In this document: positions 43,670-50,018 of the stretch, piece after piece
Position numbering within the stretch: the stretch's first letter is position 1
Layout of the letters: every line of letters begins with the position of its first letter
Source of the DNA: UMGS1002 sp964570825
GTDB lineage: Bacteria; Bacillota; Clostridia; Oscillospirales; CAG-272
Assembly: GCA_964570825.1 (NCBI GenBank)
Contig: CAZMZJ010000004.1
Span: 90,206-154,205, forward strand
Reading direction: 5' to 3'
Length of the DNA: 64,000 bases
Notes under the pieces: model-generated
The model's input: only the letters and a program-made list of their open reading frames with translations
Databases searched by the model: none
Told to the model about the DNA's origin: nothing
Position numbers and translations under genes: made by a program

Positions 43670-44501
43670 TGCCGTCCACCTCCTCCTTGCGCAATCTGCC
43701 CTCGTCAAGCAGGCGGTAAAGAGCATCGGCGTCGCCCGACGCGATGGCGTCGCGGTATTTGCCGAGGGAGTTTATGATTATATCAAGTTCGTTTATAAGA
43801 TTATCGCGGTTCTCAAGAAATAGTTCGGTCCACATGCCGGGGTTGAGCCATGCGACACGGGTAAGGTCCTGATATGACCCCGCAGAGATGCCCTTGTGTT
43901 CCTTCGCGGTGGGGCTTTTTATATATGCGTTTGATACTATATGGGCAAGCTGGGAGGTAAAGGCAATCATGCGGTCGTGCTTCTCCGCAGTGGTGACAGA
44001 AACCGAACCAAACCCCGCCGGCATTATGAATCTCTTAATTTTTTCCAAAAGTGCGATATCGTCGAATGTTCTCGGAACGATGACAAAGCAGGCGCCGTTA
44101 AAAAGGTCTTCGCGGCTGCTTGAAAATCCCCATTTGTGAGTTCCCGCCATAGGGTGTCCTCCGGCAAATTCAAAACCGTGTTCCGCCGCAAGCCTGAAGC
44201 CTGTACTGCAGATTCGGGTTTTGGTCCCGCAGCAGTCCATGACGAGCGTCCCGGCGGATATTTTCGCCGCGTTAACAACGAGCCAGTCAACGGCCGCCGA
44301 TGGAGGAAGCGCTATCAGGATACAGTCGCATCCGGCAATCGATGCGTCGGTCAGTTCACCGTCGATAGCTCCCGAGAGCAGGGCCAGCTGAACAGTTGAC
44401 TTATCCCTCGTTGTGCCGTATACGGTTATTCCTCCGGCTTTTTTGTATGCTTTTGCAAGCGAGCCTCCTATAAGGCCGAGTCCTATTATACCGATTGTCA
44501 T
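43647..44501 (-). CDS. tyrA: Prephenate dehydrogenase
   Basis: Oxidises prephenate to 4-hydroxyphenylpyruvate for tyrosine. The Rossmann motif GIIGLGLIGGSLAKAYKKAG opens it. GGHPMAGTHKWGFSSSREDLFNG holds the catalytic His and substrate residues; TTAEKHDRMIAFTSQLAHIVSNA and SYQDLTRVAWLNPGMWTELFLENRD follow. At 284 aa it lacks the C-terminal ACT domain of many Firmicute TyrA proteins, so direct tyrosine feedback may be weaker. Its 3' end contains the aroB ribosome site and, by my reading, overlaps aroB by about 23 bp. Confidence 0.93.
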   Translation of the reverse strand: MTIGIIGLGLIGGSLAKAYKKAGGITVYGTTRDKSTVQLALLSGAIDGELTDASIAGCDCILIALPPSAAVDWLVVNAAKISAGTLVMDCCGTKTRICSTGFRLAAEHGFEFAGGHPMAGTHKWGFSSSREDLFNGACFVIVPRTFDDIALLEKIKRFIMPAGFGSVSVTTAEKHDRMIAFTSQLAHIVSNAYIKSPTAKEHKGISAGSYQDLTRVAWLNPGMWTELFLENRDNLINELDIIINSLGKYRDAIASGDADALYRLLDEGRLRKEEVDGNKSNKKG

Positions 44502-44558
44502 AATGATTTCACCGCTTTTATATTTTATTATTTCAAATGGCGTTTGCTATTTGCTGTG

Positions 44559-45569
44559 TCATTCGGCAAGCGCCGCACGTACTTTTTTTACTTTTGCGGC
44601 GATGCGGTCGAATTGGTCGGGCGTGACCGACTGAGCGCCGTCCGACAGGGCGTGCTCGGGATCGTTGTGAACCTCTATCATAATGCCATCGGCTCCGGCT
44701 GCCGCTGCGGCGACGGCCATTGCTTCAACAAACCTTGCAATTCCGGTCGCGTGGCTCGGATCGACCACGACGGGCAGGTGCGTCAGCTCGTGCAGCGCGA
44801 CGACGGCGGACAGGTCGAGAGTGTTGCGCGTATAGGTTTCAAATGTGCGTATGCCGCGCTCGCAGAGTATCACGTTCTCGTTCCCACCGGCCATAATGTA
44901 CTCGGCGCTCATGAGAAGCTCCTTGAGCGTGCTGGCAAGTCCGCGTTTGAGAAGAACCGGCTTGTTTGTCCTGCCAAGCTCCTTCAAAAGGTCGAAGTTC
45001 TGCATATTGCGCGCGCCGACCTGCACGATATCTACGTGTTCGAACAGCGGCAGGTCGTTTGCATTCATGATTTCGGAGACTATCGGAAGTCCGGTTTCGC
45101 GTTTTGCTTCAAGCAGCAGCTCAATGCCCTCGGCGTGAAGTCCCTGGAAATCATACGGAGAGGTGCGCGGCTTGAAAGCGCCGCCGCGGAGCAGCCCCGC
45201 TCCCCCCGTCTTGACCCTTTTTGCAATCTGCGTTATCTGTTCCTTTGATTCAACAGAACATGGTCCGGCTATAATCTGGAAGTTCCCGGCTCCTATTTTT
45301 GCTCCTTCAATATCAATCACCGCAGATTCCTGATGGAATTTCCGGTTTGCTTTCTTGAAGGGTTCGCTTATGCGCTTGACCGACTCGATTATTGACAGGC
45401 TTTCGAGCAGCCCTATGTCGACTTTGCTTGTATCTCCGATAAGTCCGACTATTGTGTGAAACTCGCCTTCAGAGACATATGTGGAAAGTCCCATGCTGCG
45501 GAACCATTCGCATAGATTTTCACGTTGTTCTTTAGTTGTGCCACTTTTAAGTACTGCTATCATATTCAT
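44559..45569 (-). CDS. aroF: 3-deoxy-7-phosphoheptulonate synthase (DAHP synthase)
   Basis: First step: PEP plus erythrose 4-phosphate to DAHP. The class Ibeta form has a ferredoxin-like/ACT-type N-terminal domain (about residues 1-70) and a barrel with IIAGPCSVES, RGGAFKPRTSPYDFQG, VQVGARNMQNFDLLKELG, KPVLLKRG, LCERGIRTFE, and VVVDPSHATG. The N-terminal domain can confer feedback control. The ATG at 45569 is chosen: AAAGG is 7 nt upstream, while 45575 is too near and 45563 too far. It heads the operon behind the attenuator. Confidence 0.94.
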   Translation of the reverse strand: MNMIAVLKSGTTKEQRENLCEWFRSMGLSTYVSEGEFHTIVGLIGDTSKVDIGLLESLSIIESVKRISEPFKKANRKFHQESAVIDIEGAKIGAGNFQIIAGPCSVESKEQITQIAKRVKTGGAGLLRGGAFKPRTSPYDFQGLHAEGIELLLEAKRETGLPIVSEIMNANDLPLFEHVDIVQVGARNMQNFDLLKELGRTNKPVLLKRGLASTLKELLMSAEYIMAGGNENVILCERGIRTFETYTRNTLDLSAVVALHELTHLPVVVDPSHATGIARFVEAMAVAAAAAGADGIMIEVHNDPEHALSDGAQSVTPDQFDRIAAKVKKVRAALAE

Positions 45570-45610
45570 GACCATCCTTTCGTTTATATGGTTATTTTTG
45601 CTTTTCTATT

Positions 45611-45647
45611 GAAAAAATATAGGCTGTGCAGTGATTCTGCACAGCCT
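45611..45647 (-). terminator. Attenuator terminator of the aromatic operon
   Basis: Read on the minus strand, AGGCTGTGCAG and CTGCACAGCCT form an 11-bp perfect stem with an AATCA loop, followed by ATATTTTTTC. It lies in the leader, about 40 bp before the aroF start, so it must be read through for the operon to be expressed. Confidence 0.9.
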
Positions 45648-45696
45648 TTAATACCTATATTTCTATAAGCATCTTTATTACGGCAGCACAAATCAC
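45631..45696 (-). promoter_or_regulatory. Predicted antiterminator pairing in the aro leader
   Basis: On the minus strand GTGATT-TGTG-CTGC (45696-45683) can pair with GCAGAATCAC (45640-45631): 6 bp plus 4 bp with a 4-nt bulge. This would take up the 3' part of the terminator's first arm and its loop, excluding the terminator. The upstream strand includes the stop codon of the leader peptide, so a ribosome that finishes the peptide would block it. Confidence 0.6.
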
Positions 45697-45755
45697 TTCT
45701 TTCGGCTAAGCCAAAAGAAGTAATAAAAGTATACCGCCGACGAATTGATGCTCAT
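45693..45755 (-). CDS. Aromatic leader peptide (20 aa) of the shikimate operon
   Basis: ATG at 45755-45753 with GGAG (45768-45765) 9 nt upstream, ending at TGA 45695-45693. Residues 8-16 are VYFYYFFWL: three Tyr, three Phe and one Trp, with the seven aromatic codons contiguous. This is the hallmark of a ribosome-sensing attenuation peptide, but unlike trpL or pheL it covers all three end-products. The codons TTC-TTT-TGG lie in the 5' arm of an 11-bp hairpin (45720-45696). Below it are the antiterminator strand and the attenuator terminator. Confidence 0.85.
   Translation of the reverse strand: MSINSSAVYFYYFFWLSRKK
45696..45720 (-). promoter_or_regulatory. Pause/protector hairpin over the aromatic codons
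   Basis: CTTCTTTTGGC pairs with GCCGAAAGAAG around TTA (one G-T pair). The 5' arm holds the Phe-Phe-Trp codons. The codons just before it (CTTTTATTAC, 45729-45720) can also pair with GTAATAAAG (45681-45673), giving an outer stem that encloses the antiterminator strand. A stalled ribosome would open both. Confidence 0.65.
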
Positions 45756-45800
45756 TTTCGTTATCTCCATTTTTGACAGGGGATTGTAAAACTTGGGTCT

Positions 45801-45829
45801 ATTATATCCGAAGCAAGTTGATTTGTCAA
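45801..45829 (-). promoter_or_regulatory. Promoter of the aromatic operon
   Basis: Minus-strand TTGACA (45829-45824) and TATAAT (45806-45801), both perfect consensus, with a 17-bp spacer. Transcription would start near 45795, giving a leader of about 225 nt before aroF. Confidence 0.9.
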
Positions 45830-45906
45830 TATGTTTTTCAAAATTATTTTTTATTTCTGATAATATATGAAATAAATGTTAAACAAGGAAGAATAATATT
45901 ATAATA

Positions 45907-45933
45907 GTAACAAAATTGAGAAAATGTTACATT
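45907..45933 (+). repeat. Left 27-bp inverted repeat
   Basis: Begins GTAACAAAATTGAG and ends AAAATGTTACATT. It contains its own dyad, GTAACA and TGTTAC, 12 bp apart, as expected of a tyrosine-recombinase core site with two binding arms around a strand-exchange region. Confidence 0.9.
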
Positions 45934-45943
45934 TTCAAATATT

Positions 45944-45972
45944 ATTATACAACATTCGAGATGTAAAATCAA
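45944..45972 (-). promoter_or_regulatory. Outward-facing promoter inside the invertible segment
   Basis: Minus-strand TTGATT (45972-45967) and perfect TATAAT (45949-45944), 17-bp spacer. The predicted start is near 45937, just inside the left repeat, so the transcript would cross the repeat and run toward the aromatic operon promoter and leader. Confidence 0.7.
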
Positions 45973-46002
45973 CTATTAAATACCAAAAAATAAATAATTT
46001 AA

Positions 46003-46560
46003 TCAAAACTGTACAAGCGAGTATAACTCATCTTTTTGATCCTGATTTACGCCGATATATCGAAGCGTAATTTTCGGAGAACTGTGGTTGAAGGTGTCCA
46101 TAATCAATCCAATGTTATATTTTGACGCTTTATATGTCCAGTATCCCCATGTTTTTCGCAGGCTGTGTGTTCCGAAGTTTTCAACTCCGCATGATAAAGA
46201 CGCCTGCTTTAGAACCCTGTAAGCCTGAATCCTGCTGATGTAGCAGCCTTTTGAGCTCGAAAAAAGATAAGGACTGTTGTCTTCGCGTTTTTCCATATAT
46301 AGATTTATAGCTTTCCGCAAAGAGCTGTTTAACATAATTTTCTTTTCTTTACCCGTCTTTTTTTCCCTGAGTATTAAATGGTCCCGGAATACATCTTTGC
46401 TTTTATACACATCCTCTGTTTTAATCGGTATTATGTCACTTATTCTAAGTCCGGTATTGAGCCCGAACTTGAAGAGCAACCCATATTTCAGATCTTTTTC
46501 ATTTAAGTAATAGTACATGTTCAGGATTTTTTGTTTGTCGCGGATAGGTTCGACGGTCAT
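46003..46560 (-). CDS. FimB-size tyrosine recombinase
   Basis: A 185-aa protein consisting almost only of the catalytic domain, like FimB/FimE of the E. coli fim switch. All catalytic residues are visible: Arg in NTGLRISDI, Lys in KKTGKEKKI, HSLRKTWGYW (HxxR), His in FNHSSPKITLRYIG and the nucleophile Tyr in that same stretch. The start at 46560 is chosen because AAGGGGGA is upstream; the longer frame to 46683 adds only a low-complexity AT-rich translation that enters the right repeat. It lies wholly between the two 27-bp repeats. Confidence 0.88.
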   Translation of the reverse strand: MTVEPIRDKQKILNMYYYLNEKDLKYGLLFKFGLNTGLRISDIIPIKTEDVYKSKDVFRDHLILREKKTGKEKKIMLNSSLRKAINLYMEKREDNSPYLFSSSKGCYISRIQAYRVLKQASLSCGVENFGTHSLRKTWGYWTYKASKYNIGLIMDTFNHSSPKITLRYIGVNQDQKDELYSLVQF

Positions 46561-46618
46561 TTTTGTTTCCCCCTTATTAGATACTGCATTTTTCGGATGC
46601 CGTATAAAAATAATTTTT

Positions 46619-46647
46619 ATTATATAGCAAAAAATCAATAAAATAAA
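46619..46647 (-). promoter_or_regulatory. Probable promoter of the recombinase gene
   Basis: Minus-strand TATAAT (46624-46619) with a weak TTTATT (46647-46642) 17 bp upstream, about 55 nt before the start codon. Confidence 0.45.
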
Positions 46648-46665
46648 GACTTTTTTCAAAATTTT

Positions 46666-46692
46666 AATGTAACATTTTCTCAATTTTGTTAC
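46666..46692 (-). repeat. Right 27-bp inverted repeat
   Basis: Exact reverse complement of 45907-45933; similarity stops at once on both sides of both copies. Confidence 0.9.
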
Positions 46693-46838
46693 ATGACATA
46701 GAGAAAGCGTTGAGAGAAGCGATGATGTAATATTTTGCGAGCGGAAAAACGGAAAATAATTAAATAGAAATATTGTCCGTGTGCCGCTTCATAACCAAAG
46801 CCGCCGGTTATGGCAATCAGGAAAGGTACGGTTATCCG

Positions 46839-47570
46839 ATGATATTAAATGAAACAGGAAATCAAATATGTAAGAGTAATCTTAAAGAACAGAACTGTAA
46901 ATCAGGCGAAGAGATAGAAGCGGTAAAAGAATGCGTTCTCAACATGGAGATGAAATTCAGCAATTGCGTTAAAAATTACGGAATTCTGCATGAAAGCAGA
47001 AACATACTGTTTGAAACACTTTCAGATATGGAGCCCGACGTATATCGCAATATTGAAAATCTGCGGGGAAACCACTCATGGCTGTTCTGCCATTCGGTTG
47101 ACGTAGGATTTATTTCATTAATCATAGCCGGGTACATGAATTACAGCCGCGAGGATAAGGAAAAATTGTGCGTAGGCGCGCTGTTTCATGATATCGGAAA
47201 GTTGAATATACCTTGCGAAATTCTGCAGAAGCCTTGCAAACTCAGCCGTGAGGAGATGGCTGAAATGCGACAGCATAGCGTTTTGGGCTATAGTATTGTC
47301 AGGGAACTGAACATACATATCGAAAGCAAGGCTGTCGTTTTGCAGCATCATGAACGTCTCGATGGCAGCGGATACCCATATGGCCTTCATGATAAGGAAA
47401 TATCCGATTTTTCAAAGATTGTCATGGTTGCAGACGCTTTCGACGCGATTTCTTCATGCCGGCCTTACAGAGCACCGAAGACCGTCAGAGAAGCACTTGA
47501 GATAATTAAAAAGGACATCGGGAAATATCCCGTTGAAATAATAAACCATCTTGAAAATCTGCTTGTCTGA
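46839..47570 (+). CDS. HD-GYP domain protein, probable c-di-GMP phosphodiesterase
   Basis: A 243-aa cytoplasmic protein. The N-terminal 75 residues are helical. The HD-GYP domain follows: HSVDVGFIS, LFHDIGKLNIP, HSVLGYSIV, HHERLDGSGYP and VADAFDAISSCRPYR. These supply the metal ligands and the GYP motif, so hydrolysis of c-di-GMP to GMP is likely. The start at 46839 has AAAGG about 12 nt upstream, a rather long spacing. No strong promoter is seen between the right repeat and the gene in the present orientation, so its expression may depend on the state of the invertible segment. Confidence 0.85.
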   Translation: MILNETGNQICKSNLKEQNCKSGEEIEAVKECVLNMEMKFSNCVKNYGILHESRNILFETLSDMEPDVYRNIENLRGNHSWLFCHSVDVGFISLIIAGYMNYSREDKEKLCVGALFHDIGKLNIPCEILQKPCKLSREEMAEMRQHSVLGYSIVRELNIHIESKAVVLQHHERLDGSGYPYGLHDKEISDFSKIVMVADAFDAISSCRPYRAPKTVREALEIIKKDIGKYPVEIINHLENLLV

Positions 47571-47589
47571 TATTTTTTCACCACTTCTG

Positions 47590-47618
47590 TTGACAAAGTG
47601 AATCATACCTGATATAAT
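47590..47618 (+). promoter_or_regulatory. Promoter of mntP
   Basis: TTGACA and TATAAT, both perfect consensus, 17-bp spacer; the leader to the mntP start is about 225 nt and includes the riboswitch. Confidence 0.9.
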
Positions 47619-47640
47619 AATGAAAAATTTGCGGCAGTCC

Positions 47641-47690
47641 GCCTGAAAGCCTGAAAGCCTTAAAGCCTGAAATTCCGAAAGCCCGAAAAC
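47641..47690 (+). repeat. Degenerate tandem repeat of GCCTGAAA in the mntP leader
   Basis: Five to six units of about 9-10 bp (GCCTGAAA, GCCTGAAA, GCCTTAAA, GCCTGAAA, TCCGAAA, GCCCGAAA) lie between the promoter and the riboswitch aptamer. Their role is unknown. Confidence 0.6.
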
Positions 47691-47699
47691 AGGAACGAG

Positions 47700-47838
47700 A
47701 ATGCCGAATGATACCCGTGGGGGAGTAGTTAGCATAGAAATATGCGGCAAGTCAACATACTGGCGTCTTTCGCCTGGCTTGCCTTAATTAACAAGACTCA
47801 TGTATGGCAGAGGCCGTACATGAGCCTGTATTTTTTTT
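47700..47838 (+). ncRNA. yybP-ykoY manganese riboswitch with terminator platform
   Basis: The aptamer shows the family's GGGGAGTAG (47720-47728), then GTCAACATACTGGCG and AACAAGACTCATG. The last segment forms a stem (CTCATGTATGGC with GCCGTACATGAG) followed by TTTTTTTT, an intrinsic terminator. High Mn should favour the aptamer fold and stop the terminator from forming, switching on export. Its place ahead of mntP fits known examples. Confidence 0.88.
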
Positions 47839-47848
47839 CGGAGGAATT

Positions 47849-48424
47849 ATGGGATTTGTCGAATTGCTGGTTATAGGAGCGGGACTCTCGATGGACGCAT
47901 TTTCAGTTTCGGTCTGCAAGGGTCTTGCCATGAAAAAAATCGATTATCGTCAGGCGTTTATAATCGGCTTTTTTTTCGGCGCTGCGCAGGCTATTATGCC
48001 ACTTCTCGGCTGGCTGCTCGGAAGCCAGTTCCAGAGATATATCGAAGCGTTTGACCACTGGGTGGCGTTCATATTGCTTGCTGCCATCGGCGGTAAAATG
48101 ATTTTTGACGTTGTCCGCGGCGGTGATGACGAAACTTGCGTATATACAAAGAAGCTTGATTACAAAGAGCTGACTGTTATGGCGGTCGCCACAAGCGTCG
48201 ACGCTCTTGCCGTCGGCATATCGTTTGCGTGCCTTGAAGTAAATATCTGGAGCGCCATATCTATAATTGGTTTGACAACCTTTATTCTTTGCGTGCTCGG
48301 CGTGGCGGTCGGCAACAGGTTCGGAAACAGGTACAAGAGGAACTCGACTTTGGCGGGCGGCGGCGTGCTTGTACTAATCGGACTGAAAATACTTCTCGAA
48401 CACCTCGGCCTGATTAAATTCTGA
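47849..48424 (+). CDS. mntP: Manganese efflux pump
   Basis: A 191-aa membrane protein of six helices. It has the repeated family signatures LLVIGAGLSMDAFSVSVCKG and VMAVATSVDALAVGISFA, whose Asp residues take part in Mn export. The C-terminus has GGGVLVLIGLKILLEHLG. The ATG at 47849 follows GGAGG (47840-47844), immediately after the riboswitch terminator. A longer frame from 47804 would start inside the riboswitch and is rejected. Confidence 0.95.
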   Translation: MGFVELLVIGAGLSMDAFSVSVCKGLAMKKIDYRQAFIIGFFFGAAQAIMPLLGWLLGSQFQRYIEAFDHWVAFILLAAIGGKMIFDVVRGGDDETCVYTKKLDYKELTVMAVATSVDALAVGISFACLEVNIWSAISIIGLTTFILCVLGVAVGNRFGNRYKRNSTLAGGGVLVLIGLKILLEHLGLIKF

Positions 48425-48476
48425 ACTTTTATTCATTTGCGCAATAGTTATAATTATCAATTCATTCACATATAAA

Positions 48477-48510
48477 ACGGAACGGCAGGATGCCGCTCCG
48501 TCCTTTTTTA
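48477..48510 (+). terminator. Terminator of mntP
   Basis: ACGGAACGGCA and TGCCGCTCCGT form a stem with one mismatch and a 3-nt loop, followed by CCTTTTTTA. Confidence 0.8.
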
Positions 48511-48533
48511 TATATTTAATGTCCGAAATAAAA

Positions 48534-48562
48534 TTGATATCTGAGTGAGGCGATGATATAAT
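48534..48562 (+). promoter_or_regulatory. Promoter of the GH109-like gene
   Basis: TTGATA and TATAAT with a 17-bp spacer, 54 nt before the ATG at 48616. Confidence 0.75.
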
Positions 48563-48615
48563 TAAATAAAAACAAGACTTAAAACCGCCGGCGGACGGCT
48601 GCGGCAGGAGGGTTT

Positions 48616-49851
48616 ATGAACAACATCAGATTTGCAATCATCGGCCTTGGCAACAGAGGCTGGAGTCTTATGAGAAACGCTGTAATGCCTATCGACGGCG
48701 TTGAGATCGTCGGCGTATGCGACCTGTATCCGGACAGGTGCGAACGCGCAAGAGCGTATGTCGCCGAAAAAACAGGAAAAGTTCCGGTTGTAAATACCGA
48801 TTACCGCGCTATGCTCGAAGAGGTGAAGCCTGATGCGGCGCTGGTGGCTACAGGCTGGGGCGCTCATACGGAAGTTGCCGTCTTTTGCATGGAAAAGGGA
48901 ATACCTGCCGCCGTAGAGGTCGGCGGCGCTTATTCACCGGAAGAATGCTGGGCGCTTGTCGATACCTATGAGAAGACCAAAACCCCGGTCATGCTCATGG
49001 AGAACTGCTGCTTCAACAAATCCGAGCTTATGGTTACGTCGATGGCGCGCGACGGGCTGTTCGGAGAGATAGTCCATTGCTCCGGAGCTTATGCCCACGA
49101 TTTGCGTGCCGAGATACTCGCAAGCGAGGAAAACCGTCATTACCGCCTGCAATATTATAAGGAGCACAACTGCGAAAACTATCCCACTCACGAGCTGGGT
49201 CCGATAGCAAAGCTGCTCGGCATCAACCGCGGAAACCGCATGGTGTCGCTCGTGTCGGTCGCAAGCAAGTCGCGCGGCTTTGCCGAGTATATAAACAGCC
49301 ATAAAGACACGATAAATCCAAACCGCATCGGTGAAATATACAAGCAGGGGGACGTGGTAAACACGCTTATCACCTGCGAAAACGGCGAAACAATATCCCT
49401 GCGGCTCGACGCCTCGCTCCCCCGCACATATAACAGGGAACTGACCGTCCGCGGTACTAAGGGTATGTACGAGATGGGAAACAACATGGTGTTTCTCGAC
49501 GGCATGAAGGAATACTTCGATACGATGAAGGGTTATCTCGCCTATCAGGACAACGCGAGGGCTTATGAGGACAAGTATCTGCCCGCGGCATGGAAGGAGA
49601 TGACCGCCGAGGGGCTGAAGTCGGGACACGGCGGCATGGACGGCGTCGAGTTCCGCGCATTCTTCAGCTCGCTGCGAGAGGGAGTCGATATGCCTATCGA
49701 CGTTTACGATATGGCGGCATGGATGTGTATAACATACCTGAGCGAGAAGTCGATCGCCGAGGGCGGTATGCCGCAGCCGATTCCGGATTTTACAAGGGGA
49801 GCGTATAAAAAAAGACCGCTGCGCGACGTGTTTGACCTGTCTGTACATTAA
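48616..49851 (+). CDS. Gfo/Idh/MocA family protein, GH109-like
   Basis: A 411-aa NAD-binding oxidoreductase-fold protein. The Rossmann motif IIGLGNRGWSLM opens it, with VCDLYPDR ending the second strand. EVGGAYSPEECWALVDTYE and MLMENCCFNKSELMVTSM follow, and the central NYPTHELGPIAKLLGINRGNRM closely resembles the conserved block of GH109 enzymes. Those cleave alpha-N-acetylgalactosamine by an NAD-dependent mechanism. The protein lacks a signal peptide, so a cytoplasmic substrate is expected. It could also be a plain sugar dehydrogenase. Confidence 0.75.
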   Translation: MNNIRFAIIGLGNRGWSLMRNAVMPIDGVEIVGVCDLYPDRCERARAYVAEKTGKVPVVNTDYRAMLEEVKPDAALVATGWGAHTEVAVFCMEKGIPAAVEVGGAYSPEECWALVDTYEKTKTPVMLMENCCFNKSELMVTSMARDGLFGEIVHCSGAYAHDLRAEILASEENRHYRLQYYKEHNCENYPTHELGPIAKLLGINRGNRMVSLVSVASKSRGFAEYINSHKDTINPNRIGEIYKQGDVVNTLITCENGETISLRLDASLPRTYNRELTVRGTKGMYEMGNNMVFLDGMKEYFDTMKGYLAYQDNARAYEDKYLPAAWKEMTAEGLKSGHGGMDGVEFRAFFSSLREGVDMPIDVYDMAAWMCITYLSEKSIAEGGMPQPIPDFTRGAYKKRPLRDVFDLSVH

Positions 49852-49974
49852 CATGAAAAGAGATAAACAGCTGATAAAACTGCAGGCAGCCGGCACGAGG
49901 ACAGCGGGAATGTTAATGAAATGAAGCGCTGAAAGAAGGGACGGCGCCGCACTGCCTATGCGGGAAGCCGTAAC

Positions 49975-50006
49975 AGAAAAGGTGCCGCAGGCGCGGCACC
50001 TTTTCT
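49975..50006. terminator. Bidirectional terminator
   Basis: AGAAAAGGTGCCGC and GCGGCACCTTTTCT form a 14-bp perfect stem with an AGGC loop between convergent genes. Confidence 0.9.
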
Positions 50007-50018
50007 ATTTGGTCGATA

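Larger units (their letters stand above)
45907..46692. mobile_element. Candidate invertible promoter element with its own recombinase
   Basis: A 786-bp segment bounded by perfect 27-bp inverted repeats. Inside are a 185-aa tyrosine recombinase gene and a promoter at the left end pointing out across the left repeat. No target duplication is seen outside the repeats (AATAATA on the left, ATGACAT on the right), which argues against a simple transposon. In the present orientation the outward promoter reads toward the aromatic operon; after inversion it would read toward the HD-GYP gene. Confidence 0.7.

Noticed and set aside
45597..45830. T-box riboswitch in the aro leader
   Set aside because: I looked for the conserved T-box sequence and specifier stem expected of Firmicute amino-acid operons. 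Neither is present; the aromatic leader peptide and attenuator explain the leader better.
45907..46692. Insertion sequence with 27-bp terminal repeats
   Set aside because: No target-site duplication, no transposase of known IS type, and the enzyme is a FimB-size tyrosine recombinase with an outward promoter inside the repeats; kept only as an alternative.
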